A model generated the notes under the pieces. The model saw nothing but the letters and a program-made list of their open reading frames with translations, was not told the DNA's origin and ran no database searches. 64,000 nt of DNA. It comes from Flavobacteriales bacterium (GTDB taxonomy: Bacteria; Bacteroidota; Bacteroidia; Flavobacteriales_F; PHOS-HE28). This document shows positions 42,484 through 51,894 of the stretch, piece after piece. Position 1 is the stretch's first letter, and each line of letters starts with the position of its first letter. The translations under genes and the position numbers were made by a program. The DNA is taken from positions 186,001-250,000 of the forward strand of contig JADKHI010000006.1 in the NCBI GenBank assembly GCA_016721825.1, given 5' to 3'.

Positions 42484-43878
42484 ATGAAGAAATCCGTACT
42501 CCTCCTTCTGGGAACAGTGATGACGGGAATGGCCTGGGGACAGGCTGCCCGCATCGTGATCGAGAACTCCGGCGCCACGGACCCCTACTTCGTATGGAAC
42601 CCGGATCCCAGGGCTGCCCAAAATGGCGGCGCCTACTTGGTGATCGACAACCCGGCCGACAACGCCATCACCTACCTCGGCGCCAACACCACGGGCAACT
42701 TCCGCTCGGAAGCTGCGCAGAACAAGATCCGCTGGAACATCGGCAACTATGCGGTTGGACTCCCCAACTCATACGTTGTCAACTGGGGTAACCAAGCGAA
42801 CGTGGGCTTCCCTTTGACAGTGGACTTTACGGTGGCTCCTGTTGGAACGGGCTCTTTCGTGTTATCCACCTACAGCTACTATCCATACCTCACCACTAGC
42901 CCATATGGTGGTGCCGTAGCTCCTGCAAATGGATGGAATAACACGTTGTACATGGCGGATGCGAACGTCACGCACATGAACGACTACACCACCGGCCTCC
43001 CGAACAACTCGGATCAAGCTGTGGATCGGTTCTGGATCATTGACACGAAAGAGGCTGGTTGGGCCTATGCAGCTTCTCCTACTGTAGACCTCACTTTCGA
43101 TTACGCTAACACAGATGTTCAAGGCGGTAATGTGATCACTGCTGGTGTTGCAGGAACAGCTTTGGATGCTCAACGTTTCAATACCGGTACGAACAAGTGG
43201 GGAGACGTCCTTTTTCCTGGATGTGCTACTTGTTGGGTAGGTGGCGCTACGGTCAGTCAAGTTAACAGCGTGACCGTTGGGGGCGCCAACTTCTTCAAGG
43301 CTTGGACCCTGACCAACCGCAGCCAGCCCCTGCCTGTGGAGCTCACCAGCTTCAAAGGCATCTGCGAGAACAACAACGTGAAGCTCATCTGGAGCACCGC
43401 TACCGAGACCAACAGCGCCTTCTTCACCGTGGAGAAGAGCCGTGACCTGACCACTTGGGAAGCTGTCGGTACCGTGAACGCTGCGGGTAACAGCATCAGC
43501 CAGCAGAACTACGCATTGGTGGATGAACTGAGCGATGGCCTGGCCTACTACCGCTTGACGCAGACCGATAACAACGGCGACGTGCGTGTCCACGACATGA
43601 TCAGCGCCAGCTGCGACGGCACCAACGGCACCGAGATCGTCACCACGTGGGATGACGGCACGAACGTCAGTGTGATGGTGAGCAGCACTATCGACGTGGT
43701 ACACGATGTGATCCTGATGGATATGCAAGGCAAGACCATGGGCTCCAAGCCCAAGCAGACCATGGTGAACGGCATGACGACCATCTCCTTCTCCAAGGAG
43801 AACCTGTCCACCGGCATCTACGTCTTCAAGCTTCAGAACAGCACCCAAGTGCTTCAGCGCAAGGTGATGGTGTACTGA
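42484..43878 (+). CDS. Secreted protein with T9SS type A sorting domain
   Basis: 464 aa. Signal peptide MKKSVLLLLGTVMTGMAWGQ (cleavage likely after Ala/Gly-Gln). Residues about 22-275 are a beta-rich, Asn/Gly/Tyr-rich region without recognised fold. From about 281 comes the common Bacteroidetes module PLPVELTSFKGICENNNVKL followed by WSTATETNSAFFTVEKS and GLAYYRLTQTDNNG. The last about 80 residues form the type A C-terminal sorting domain (MVNGMTTISFSKENLSTGIYVFKLQ, final KVMVY). Known mechanism: such proteins cross the outer membrane by T9SS and are processed by PorU. The coding region around 42780-43260 is lower in G+C and uses different synonymous codons from its flanks, suggesting a mosaic origin. 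Confidence 0.88.
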   Translation: MKKSVLLLLGTVMTGMAWGQAARIVIENSGATDPYFVWNPDPRAAQNGGAYLVIDNPADNAITYLGANTTGNFRSEAAQNKIRWNIGNYAVGLPNSYVVNWGNQANVGFPLTVDFTVAPVGTGSFVLSTYSYYPYLTTSPYGGAVAPANGWNNTLYMADANVTHMNDYTTGLPNNSDQAVDRFWIIDTKEAGWAYAASPTVDLTFDYANTDVQGGNVITAGVAGTALDAQRFNTGTNKWGDVLFPGCATCWVGGATVSQVNSVTVGGANFFKAWTLTNRSQPLPVELTSFKGICENNNVKLIWSTATETNSAFFTVEKSRDLTTWEAVGTVNAAGNSISQQNYALVDELSDGLAYYRLTQTDNNGDVRVHDMISASCDGTNGTEIVTTWDDGTNVSVMVSSTIDVVHDVILMDMQGKTMGSKPKQTMVNGMTTISFSKENLSTGIYVFKLQNSTQVLQRKVMVY

Positions 43879-43899
43879 GCACCGCTCAACAACGAACCG

Positions 43900-43930
43900 A
43901 AAGGGCTCCGCAGGTCGGGGCCCTTTTCTG
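43900..43930 (+). terminator. Terminator after the T9SS cargo gene
   Basis: 10-bp stem AAAGGGCTCC / GGGGCCCTTT (one G-T pair) with a 7-base loop, then TCTG. It lies just before the end of the convergent hemH. Confidence 0.75.
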
Positions 43931-43931
43931 T

Positions 43932-44984
43932 TCAGCAGGCTTCGCGGACCAAGCGGGTCAAGGCATCAGCCCAGTCCGGACCGGCGTTGAGGCTCTCCAC
44001 CAGCTGGACGTGCTCGCCACCGTGCTCTTGGAACAGCTCGTTGTACTCGTCGCCGATCTCGATCACGGTCTCCAGGCAATCGGCCACGAAGGCAGGGCTC
44101 ACCACCAACAGGCGCTTCATGCCGGCCTTGGCGTACTGCTCGATCAGGCGGTCACTGAAGGGTGTCACCCACTTCTGGTCGAGGCGGCTCTGAAAACCCA
44201 CTGACCAACGATCACTGGAAAGGCCACTACGCTGAGCGAGGGCACGGGCCGTGGCGTGGCACTGCATCTTGTAGCACGAAGGATGCTTGTCGTACGGGCC
44301 TTGCTCGCAAGGGCACCCGGCCACCGGTGTGCTATCAAGGTCCTTCTGCATGGCGCCGGAGCAGGTGGTGTGCGACCGCTGAATGTGCCGATCGGGCAGG
44401 CCATGGAAGCTGAACAGTACGTGGTCGTAGGTCTCCGGCTTGTGCTGTTCGATGCGCTGCTTGAACGCGTTGAGGTAGCCCTCGTCGGCATGGAAGGGCC
44501 CGACCGAGCTGACGGAGGGCACGTCGGTGTACGTACCGAGGATCCGCATGGCCTCTTGGAGCGCGGTACCGGTGGCGGCGCTGGAGTACTGCGGGAATAG
44601 CGGCACCAGCACCACATGGCCCACGCCTTCGCGCAGCAGCTCATCCAAGACCTTGGGCAGGGCGGGCTTTTGGTAGCGCATGGCCAGCACCACCTTGAAG
44701 GAAGAGCCCAGGCGTTGCTGCACGGCTTCCACCAGCGCGTTGCCGTGCACGATCAGCGGCGAGCCTTGCGGCGTCCACAGCTTGCGGTAGGCCTTGGCGC
44801 TCTTGGGCGCGCGGAAAGGCGCGATGATGCCGTTCACCAGGAGCTTGCGCCCCAACCAAGGCAGGTCGATCACACGGCCGTCACCCAGGAATTCACGTAG
44901 GTAGCGGCGCACATCGCCCACGGCCGGACTGTCCGGCGTACCCACATTGATCAGCACCACACCGGTTCGGGACTTCGCTTCCAT
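43932..44984 (-). CDS. hemH: Ferrochelatase HemH
   Basis: 350 aa from ATG 44984; a GTG five codons upstream is less likely. It inserts Fe2+ into protoporphyrin IX, the last step of haem synthesis. It opens with RTGVVLINVGTPDSPAVGDVRRYLREFLGD, and has the catalytic His region VLFSFHGLPDRHIQRSHTTC near 195-214 and the Glu-rich LVVSPAFVADCLETVIEIGDEYNELF near 303-328. Between them is a Cys-rich insertion with five cysteines (TTC, GCPC, SCYKMQC) near 214-245, which could hold an iron-sulfur cluster or metal, as in some other ferrochelatases. It follows lnt by 45 bases on the same strand. Confidence 0.93.
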   Translation of the reverse strand: MEAKSRTGVVLINVGTPDSPAVGDVRRYLREFLGDGRVIDLPWLGRKLLVNGIIAPFRAPKSAKAYRKLWTPQGSPLIVHGNALVEAVQQRLGSSFKVVLAMRYQKPALPKVLDELLREGVGHVVLVPLFPQYSSAATGTALQEAMRILGTYTDVPSVSSVGPFHADEGYLNAFKQRIEQHKPETYDHVLFSFHGLPDRHIQRSHTTCSGAMQKDLDSTPVAGCPCEQGPYDKHPSCYKMQCHATARALAQRSGLSSDRWSVGFQSRLDQKWVTPFSDRLIEQYAKAGMKRLLVVSPAFVADCLETVIEIGDEYNELFQEHGGEHVQLVESLNAGPDWADALTRLVREAC

Positions 44985-45029
44985 GATGATCGTGAACACC
45001 CCGGCAGGGGCATGGTTCGGGCCGCGAAA

Positions 45030-46721
45030 CTAATCCCGCGCGCGACTGAAGAGGCGTCTGCCCCACAGACCGACCAGGACCAAGGCCACGAGCAGCCCCA
45101 GCACAGTGCCTGCACGGCCGACCACATCGCCATGGCGGAGGAAGAAGGTGGTGGAATCGCTGGTGTGGACCTGGGCACGGATGGCGCCGGGTTGCCACCA
45201 CGACAAGGCCTGAAGTACGTTCCCCCGCTCATCAATGATGCAGCTGATACCGGTGTTCGCGGAGCGAGCGATGGGACGACGCAGTTCAATGGCCCGCAGG
45301 CGACCGAAGGCCAGGTGCTGCTTGTAGCCCGGGCTGTCACCCCACCAAGCATCGTTGGTGATCACGGCCAACAGGTTCGCTCCTTCACGGGTATGCTCCG
45401 CGAGGTGATCGCCGAAAACGCTCTCATAGCAGATCGCTGGTACCAAGCGGACCTTGTCATCGATGGTGTGCAGGATCGGGCGTTCGGTGCCGGAACCCAG
45501 GCTGCCATTCGTTCCGCCCATGTCAATGCTGATCCCACCCATCAAGGGTTCAAGCACCGCTTGGAAGGGCATCAGCTCCACCCCCACCACCAACTTGGAC
45601 TTGTGGTAGACCTGCACGGAACCGCTTTCATCCACCAGCATGGCGGCGTTATACGCGTCGAAATAACGGTCGATGCCCTCGAGGAATCGGGCAGTTCGCG
45701 AAGGCTTTTCCCCCGCCCGGTACAAGTAGGCGGACGACATGCCGGTGAGCAAGGCCGCGTTCGGGAAGCGCTGCTGAAAGCGGCGGATGAGGCCGTAGCT
45801 CCGTGACCGGGTCAGGTCGTTCTCCCAGAGACCGTTCAGCATTGGCACTGGGCCTTGCATGTCGATGGTGGCGTTCTCCTGAAGGGCGGTCTCAGGCATC
45901 ACCACCAGGCGCGTGCTATCGGTCATGGCGCTTTCTGCCAGCGTCAACATGCCTTCCAGCTGGGCCAGCGGATCGATGCCACCGAACTTCTCCGTGTACG
46001 GATCGATGTTGGGTTGTACCACCACCACTTCCACCGTCGGTCCGTTGGCTTTCGTTCGAAGCTGATCGATGGCGAAGGACACCACGATCGGCACGAACAC
46101 AGAACCAAGCGCGAGCAGACCCGTTCGCTTTGCGAGCCCCTGTCTACCCTGCCGGAAGGCGAGCACCCCTTGGAACACGAGCAGGTTCACCACCCAGACC
46201 CAGAGTGAACCACCCAGGGCGCCTGTCCATTCGTACCACTGCACCCAGCCCGTGCGCACCGCGAACACGTTGCCAAGCGTGAGCCAGGGCCATTGCAGGT
46301 CCCAGTCGTAGTGCAGGTGCTCGAACGTAAGCCAGCTAACAACTAAGGCCACCGGAGCGAAGCGTGGTCCGAGCCGGCGATGTGTGGCCCGGTAGATCCA
46401 CCAAGGCAACACCATCAGTACCGAGTTGGCCACCATGGGGAAGCCGCCGCTTATCAGGCGTGTACCCCAAGGCTCATCCACCAAGCCGAGCCAGAAGGTG
46501 GTGCAAGCGTTCCAGAGGAACATGGCCAGATACACGGTGGGCAGCCAATGGCGCGGACGTACCTCGCGAGGTGCGCGCAGGTAGCGGTCCGCAGCAAGCA
46601 AGAGCGGCACCCAAGCGACGAAGGCGAGAGGCGTCAGGCTTCCGGTAGCGGGCCAGGCCAGCACCCAGAGCGTTCCGGTGGCCAGAGCGGCCAGCAGGTA
46701 GGGCTTACGGTCGCGCGCCAT
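45030..46721 (-). CDS. lnt: Apolipoprotein N-acyltransferase Lnt
   Basis: 563 aa inner-membrane enzyme completing lipoprotein maturation. Six to seven membrane helices in the first 230 residues (WPATGSLTPLAFVAWVPLLL near 24, GSLWVWVVNLLVFQGVLAF near 180), then a nitrilase-like domain with the catalytic triad regions: VVMPETALQENA (Glu near 277), VYHKSKLVVGVELMPF (Lys near 375) and VPAICYESVFGDHL (Cys near 436). A single C-terminal helix closes the protein. Length is above the E. coli enzyme (512) but usual for Bacteroidetes. TATCTTCG, 7 bases before its ATG, is the likely promoter; hemH is probably co-transcribed. Confidence 0.94.
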   Translation of the reverse strand: MARDRKPYLLAALATGTLWVLAWPATGSLTPLAFVAWVPLLLAADRYLRAPREVRPRHWLPTVYLAMFLWNACTTFWLGLVDEPWGTRLISGGFPMVANSVLMVLPWWIYRATHRRLGPRFAPVALVVSWLTFEHLHYDWDLQWPWLTLGNVFAVRTGWVQWYEWTGALGGSLWVWVVNLLVFQGVLAFRQGRQGLAKRTGLLALGSVFVPIVVSFAIDQLRTKANGPTVEVVVVQPNIDPYTEKFGGIDPLAQLEGMLTLAESAMTDSTRLVVMPETALQENATIDMQGPVPMLNGLWENDLTRSRSYGLIRRFQQRFPNAALLTGMSSAYLYRAGEKPSRTARFLEGIDRYFDAYNAAMLVDESGSVQVYHKSKLVVGVELMPFQAVLEPLMGGISIDMGGTNGSLGSGTERPILHTIDDKVRLVPAICYESVFGDHLAEHTREGANLLAVITNDAWWGDSPGYKQHLAFGRLRAIELRRPIARSANTGISCIIDERGNVLQALSWWQPGAIRAQVHTSDSTTFFLRHGDVVGRAGTVLGLLVALVLVGLWGRRLFSRARD

Positions 46722-46728
46722 GTTGGGC

Positions 46729-46736
46729 CGAAGATA
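46729..46736 (-). promoter_or_regulatory. Candidate promoter box (TATCTTCG) of lnt-hemH
   Basis: One-base variant of TAnnTTTG on the minus strand, 7 bases upstream of the lnt ATG. Confidence 0.4.
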
Positions 46737-46755
46737 TCCCGGCGCCTAACGTCTC

Positions 46756-49700
46756 CTAGTGGAGCAGGTACATCTTGCCGATGCCCTTCTCGAAGAAGCC
46801 ACTGGCACCAGTGGAGCGGTACTCGATGGTCTCGCCGTTCAGCTTGGCCACAACGTGGTAGAGGTAGACACCCCGGGCCAGCTTGTCGCCGAACTGGTCA
46901 GTACCGTCCCACGCGAACTCGGAGATGTTCCGACCCACACGCACAGGCCCCAGCTCGCTCATATCGATCTCGCGCACCACACGCCCGCTCACCGTCATGA
47001 TCTGGATCTTCATGTAAGTGGGCGGCTGCTGGCCGGTAAGGGTGAACACGAAGCGCGTGCTGGTGGTGAAGGGGTTCGGGTAGTTGAGCACTTCGGTGAT
47101 CGTGGGCTTGTTGATCACTTCGAAGCTGACCTTGTAGTCGTTGTCTCCGCTCTGGTTGCGGCTGATGTCGCTGGCCTGCACGGTGAGCGTGTAGTTGCCA
47201 TCCAGCCCGAACACCGGACGGTACATGATCTTGCTGATGTTCGATGGTCCGTTCGCAGGGATGAACTGCATGATGTCCAAGGTGCCTTCACGGAAGTAGA
47301 TGCGTCGTGTCACGTTGCTCGGATCCGTCAGGAAGACCTTGAAGTGGACCGTGTCACCGGGGGAATCCAGCAGCAGCGTGGTGTTCTCGTCGTCGAGGTT
47401 CACGAGGATCTCCGGGCGGGCGCTGACCACATCACCGTCCAGGATGTGCAAGCCATCGAACGTGACGTCCAGCATCGGGTTCTCGCGGTCGTCCTGGATC
47501 AGGAAACGCAGGTGAGCCACGTTGTTGAAGTGGTACTGCTCCTGCTGGTCGTACTGGAAGGTGAGCGTATCGATCGGGTTGGCCTCGATGATCAAGGTGT
47601 TGATCCCGGGCATTCCGTCCGTGTTGAAGGTGAGCGTGTCCAATAGGACGCCACCGGCGGGCAGTGGTGCGTTGTAGCGGTAGTGCACGAGGCGTCGTTG
47701 GTTGTTCGCGCCAACGACCCATGCGGCCACCAGCAGGCTGTCCATATCGAACTCACTGATGTTGCTGATGGCGACCATCACGCGGGCAGGCTGTCCTTCG
47801 AAAAGGCTGTCGAGCACCTCGAAATAACCTTGCGGCGGGTTGATGGCGCATTCCGGTGCCGGGGCGCCCAGCAGGTGCCAGCGCTTCAGCTGGGAGGGGG
47901 TCGTATCCACCACAGTGGTCTGCGCGAATGAACCGCTCAAGCGCAGCTCGGGATACTGAACGGCATCCACGTTCAGCGCCGGATTGGTGAAGGCGGTGAG
48001 CGAATCCTCCGGACTGGGGCGCGCGTGCAACGGCAGCACCAGCCCGCTCGTGGCTCTGCCCGTCAAGCCGATGGTGGTGCTATCCGTGGGCTGGAGCACA
48101 TCGTTCCAATACATGCCGCTCCACTCAAGCGCCGGACCTGCGTAAGGTGCGGTAATGGTGCCGCTGCGCGAGGTCACGTTCATAAGGGCGTTGAAGTCGA
48201 GGTAGTCGGTCATCGAGGAACCGTACATCTCGACCGCCGTTGAGGGATCACCCTTCTTCACGAGGAAGATGTAAGGCACACTATCCGGCACTACATCATT
48301 CAACAGATCGTCCGCGCCCCAAGAACCAAGGATGTTGCGAATGGTATTGAACTCGGCGGGCGCCGCATCCTTGTTGAGGTGCTTGTAGGTGTAGATCAGG
48401 ACGTAGTGCTCATCAGGGATCCGCTGCGTGAGCATCGTATCCATGTAGAGCAGTTCGTTCTGGAAATTGTTCTCGCGGAAGCCGAAATAGTTGATGGGGC
48501 GACCGAGACTGTTACACCATGGCGAGCCGCAATCACCGTTCGCATTCCCGAAATTGTTGTTCGGGTTGATCGGTCCGCACTTCGTACCCCACGGCGTGAA
48601 GTCGAAGGGGTCGATCACAGCCACATGGAATGCAGCGGTGTTCCCACAACCATTCCCATCCTGCCAGCTCAGGTCGATGAACCAATCCGCCGGGGACGTA
48701 GCACCACCTTGCAGGTTGACCGCGATCTTCCGCTGCCCGATGAAGTAGTCGAAGGAGCGGTTGGGGCGGTCGAAGACCACTTGGTTGAACTCGTTCTTCT
48801 TGAACTGAAAGTGGTGCGCCTGCCCCCACCCCCTGCGATCCGTGAGGTGCTGGAAGGAGAATTCGCGCCAGTTGTAGCCACCGTTGCCAGCACTGTCCAC
48901 GCTGCAACGCCAGAAGAAGACCACGCTGTCCGTGCTGTTCACACTGTACACGGACTGTGGCTGCCACGTGATCACGCCGCCGGGACCCGTCACCGAACCC
49001 TGCTCCATCATCGGGCTGTTGAACAGGTCGGTGGTGTCGATCTGGAACACGTAGGTCCTTGGTGCTGCAAAGGGATCGCCCGTGCAGGCTTTCAGTGCAG
49101 GCCCCAGCTCCGGGGTCACAGCGTACTCGTAGGGGTATACAGGGATCACATCGCCGCTCACGATCAAGAAGGTGGTGTCGACCTGATTATTGACAAGGTC
49201 GTCCACTTGCTCATCGATCAACGCGGGGTCCAGGTCAGCGCGGATGGTGAGCTGGTTGGCGCCCGTGCCACCGCTGTCGGCCATCACCGGCAGGTCGAAG
49301 GTCACTTCACCCGTGTTGTACAGGCTGAGCTGCTGGATCTGGGGCTGCAACGGGAGGTTCTCCTCCACCAAGGTGCGCTGCGCGGCCACGCTGATCGGGA
49401 CCAAGGTCCCCCTGCCGATGTTGTGCACCTTCACCTTCACCTGGAACGTATCCTCATCCGCTGTCACAGGGTCGGGCAGGATCTGCACATCGGGCGTTTC
49501 CACCACGAACTCGGGGTCCTCCGGTGAATTGAGGATGAGCATGGGATCACCATGCAGTGTGAAGCTCTGGGCGGTGTTCAGGTTGCCCTCGTTGATCGGC
49601 GTGAAGTTCAGCACATCGAACACGGCGGCCTTGATGTGCTGGCCGACGGGCCTTCCGTAGTTCAGCTGACTGAAGCTGGAGTAGAAACTGCGTGTGTAGA

Positions 49701-51894
49701 GCTGAAGCGTGCTCGAGAGGCCTACATCCACCGTGGAAAGGAAGCCGATGGCGCCGGCCGCAGGCGTGCGCACGAAGAGTTCGCTGGCGCTCGCGTTGTT
49801 CAGCAGATGGATGTTCCCGGTGTAGCAGGAGTTACCGATCATCAGGGGGTACTTGCCGTCCCATTCGTAGTCGTTCGGGTTGTCCACGGTGATGTCGAAG
49901 CCGCCGCCGGTGGCATGGGCGAAAAACGTCATCAACGTGGTTCCGGCGGTGATCATGTCCGCAACACTGTCGGCCGAAGCTGGCTGAATAAGCCCACTGC
50001 CGTTCTTGACGAAGGTGGTGACCTTGCCTACGAACATCGTATCCTCCGCGAGCACCTTGAAGCTGTTCAAGGCCGCACCGAAGCTGGCCCATTCCGCAGC
50101 ATTGAAGCCGCCCCTGAAGTGCAGGATGTTCTTCATCCAGGGCTTTGGGGTCAGCTGGTTGGTCTCGAAGGTCTGCACCTTGCTCAGGTAGTCCAGCACT
50201 TCCGTTTCGTTGCGTGCGGCAAGTCGTCCTACAGGCACATCGAGGATGCGCGGATCGCCGCCGAGCCCCAAGGTGAAACAGTTGTCGCTCGGTGGCATGC
50301 CCAGGGAAGGGATAAGGCACTGTAGCGCGCCGGCATTGTCCGCTGGGTATACGCGCGTGCCACTGTTGGCATCGGTGCGTGGGGTCTGAATGCCCTTGCC
50401 GATCAAGAAGAGGCCCTGCGGCTTGGTGGGGCTCACGTCGAGCAGGTGGTCCATGAAACCCCGGATGGCCATCGGGTGCCTGCGTATGCCACCACCGTAC
50501 TGCAGATAGAGCTCTTCCACATCCGCCAGCAGCGTGTTCCAAGCGTTCACAGGGCTCGTTTCGCGGTAGCTGGCGTACTGCGCGGCCGCGTTCATCAAGT
50601 TGGTGTGTGACACGATCACCACCGCCGAATCCTCAAGCTGCGCTGTCAGGTCGTTGAAGTAGCCATTGCCGTTCACCGGTGTGATCGCACTGATCGCGAC
50701 AATGGTGTTCGGATTCACCACCATGGTCCGCGTCTCATCGCCGAACGGGTCGGACGGTATCAGCGCATTGTACAGGCCGTTGTACAACTGCCCGATCTGC
50801 CTGCGGATGGTATCCCCATAGGAGTAGATGATGGGCGGCACATTGTATTGCTGCAGAGCGATGCGTGCCAGTGGATCACCGGGGTCATCCTGTAGCCCCA
50901 TGTGCACCAGGTCCTGGTAGGCCATCTCGAATTTGCGGGCATACTTCAGGTTGGAATAGGCATGCGCCTGGCGATCAGGATAGTTCCCGGACACGGCGCC
51001 ACAAGGACCTAGATCGTGAAGCACCTTCAGCCGCACGGTGTTCGTTCCGGTCAGGATGATGTAGCCGACATCGAACTTGAACTTGTTCAGCCTGTACCCA
51101 CGGAACACGGTATCCGCCATGTAATACCCGTTGAAACGTACCTCCAGATGGTGGTCGTCACAGAAGATGTCGCCGACATTGTTGGTACCGGCGGTCACCA
51201 CGGTGAGCTTGGCGTTCGGCGTGCCCGGTATCAGGCTCGGCGACGGGCAGATCATCTGGATGTCCTGCTGATACTGGGGTGGGTTTGTTCCGTCGTTGAA
51301 GAGCTCCTGGTTGAAGAAGTAGCCTTCGGCCTCCGAGTAGAAGGCATCGCTCATCTGCACGTTGTTGCGCTGGCCCCGGTAGTAACGGTTGTTGGTGTTC
51401 AAGCGCCCTTCGTACCAGAACCAATAGCGCGGGTTGTAGGCGACGAAGTTGGAGTTCGAATAGGGATGCGCCCGAGCCGTCTGCGGTGCGGCATCGTAGG
51501 TGATGAAGTAGTTGAGCGTATCGTTGATCAGCGACCAGTACGGCGTGTTCTGGTGAACGGGGTCGTCCCACAGCAAGCTGTCTTTCCAACCATCGTTCTT
51601 GTTGGCGTAGAACTCGATGAAGTCCGTGGCGTTCAGCACGCCGTCATCCTCTCCCTGCACGTACAGGGGCACCTGTTTCTCCCGGCCGAAGACCTGAATG
51701 GTGCGCGCGTCCACCGTGGAAAGTGGGAAGCCCGCGTTGGCCAGGGCCGTGGAATCGATCCGGAACAGTCCTTCCGTAGTGATCTTGAACTTCCAGTAGG
51801 GCCTGCTGTAGTTGATCCATTCGTTGCCATAGGGCTGGGCCAGTGCCAGACCGGACAGACATGCAAGGACGAACAACAACAGGGTTCTTCTCAT
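46756..51894 (-). CDS. Long PorU-type C25 sortase of the type IX secretion system
   Basis: 1712 aa. Signal peptide MRRTLLLFVLACLSGLALAQ, then an N-terminal propeptide-like beta region (NEWINYSRPYWKFKITTEGLF), the C25 gingipain-type catalytic domain with His660 in FFAHATGGGFDI and Cys690 in GNSCYTGNIHL, followed by about 850 residues of Ig/CARDB-like beta domains and a C-terminal FlgD/CTD-like module (NYPNPFTTSTRFVFTL, then FAWDGTDQFGDKLARGVYLYHV). PorU cleaves and transfers T9SS cargo at the cell surface. At 1712 aa it is clearly longer than characterised PorU (about 1160-1280 aa) and resembles the long-form paralogue sometimes called PorU2. It overlaps the porV-like gene by 4 bases, its usual partner. 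Confidence 0.85.
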   Translation of the reverse strand: MRRTLLLFVLACLSGLALAQPYGNEWINYSRPYWKFKITTEGLFRIDSTALANAGFPLSTVDARTIQVFGREKQVPLYVQGEDDGVLNATDFIEFYANKNDGWKDSLLWDDPVHQNTPYWSLINDTLNYFITYDAAPQTARAHPYSNSNFVAYNPRYWFWYEGRLNTNNRYYRGQRNNVQMSDAFYSEAEGYFFNQELFNDGTNPPQYQQDIQMICPSPSLIPGTPNAKLTVVTAGTNNVGDIFCDDHHLEVRFNGYYMADTVFRGYRLNKFKFDVGYIILTGTNTVRLKVLHDLGPCGAVSGNYPDRQAHAYSNLKYARKFEMAYQDLVHMGLQDDPGDPLARIALQQYNVPPIIYSYGDTIRRQIGQLYNGLYNALIPSDPFGDETRTMVVNPNTIVAISAITPVNGNGYFNDLTAQLEDSAVVIVSHTNLMNAAAQYASYRETSPVNAWNTLLADVEELYLQYGGGIRRHPMAIRGFMDHLLDVSPTKPQGLFLIGKGIQTPRTDANSGTRVYPADNAGALQCLIPSLGMPPSDNCFTLGLGGDPRILDVPVGRLAARNETEVLDYLSKVQTFETNQLTPKPWMKNILHFRGGFNAAEWASFGAALNSFKVLAEDTMFVGKVTTFVKNGSGLIQPASADSVADMITAGTTLMTFFAHATGGGFDITVDNPNDYEWDGKYPLMIGNSCYTGNIHLLNNASASELFVRTPAAGAIGFLSTVDVGLSSTLQLYTRSFYSSFSQLNYGRPVGQHIKAAVFDVLNFTPINEGNLNTAQSFTLHGDPMLILNSPEDPEFVVETPDVQILPDPVTADEDTFQVKVKVHNIGRGTLVPISVAAQRTLVEENLPLQPQIQQLSLYNTGEVTFDLPVMADSGGTGANQLTIRADLDPALIDEQVDDLVNNQVDTTFLIVSGDVIPVYPYEYAVTPELGPALKACTGDPFAAPRTYVFQIDTTDLFNSPMMEQGSVTGPGGVITWQPQSVYSVNSTDSVVFFWRCSVDSAGNGGYNWREFSFQHLTDRRGWGQAHHFQFKKNEFNQVVFDRPNRSFDYFIGQRKIAVNLQGGATSPADWFIDLSWQDGNGCGNTAAFHVAVIDPFDFTPWGTKCGPINPNNNFGNANGDCGSPWCNSLGRPINYFGFRENNFQNELLYMDTMLTQRIPDEHYVLIYTYKHLNKDAAPAEFNTIRNILGSWGADDLLNDVVPDSVPYIFLVKKGDPSTAVEMYGSSMTDYLDFNALMNVTSRSGTITAPYAGPALEWSGMYWNDVLQPTDSTTIGLTGRATSGLVLPLHARPSPEDSLTAFTNPALNVDAVQYPELRLSGSFAQTTVVDTTPSQLKRWHLLGAPAPECAINPPQGYFEVLDSLFEGQPARVMVAISNISEFDMDSLLVAAWVVGANNQRRLVHYRYNAPLPAGGVLLDTLTFNTDGMPGINTLIIEANPIDTLTFQYDQQEQYHFNNVAHLRFLIQDDRENPMLDVTFDGLHILDGDVVSARPEILVNLDDENTTLLLDSPGDTVHFKVFLTDPSNVTRRIYFREGTLDIMQFIPANGPSNISKIMYRPVFGLDGNYTLTVQASDISRNQSGDNDYKVSFEVINKPTITEVLNYPNPFTTSTRFVFTLTGQQPPTYMKIQIMTVSGRVVREIDMSELGPVRVGRNISEFAWDGTDQFGDKLARGVYLYHVVAKLNGETIEYRSTGASGFFEKGIGKMYLLH

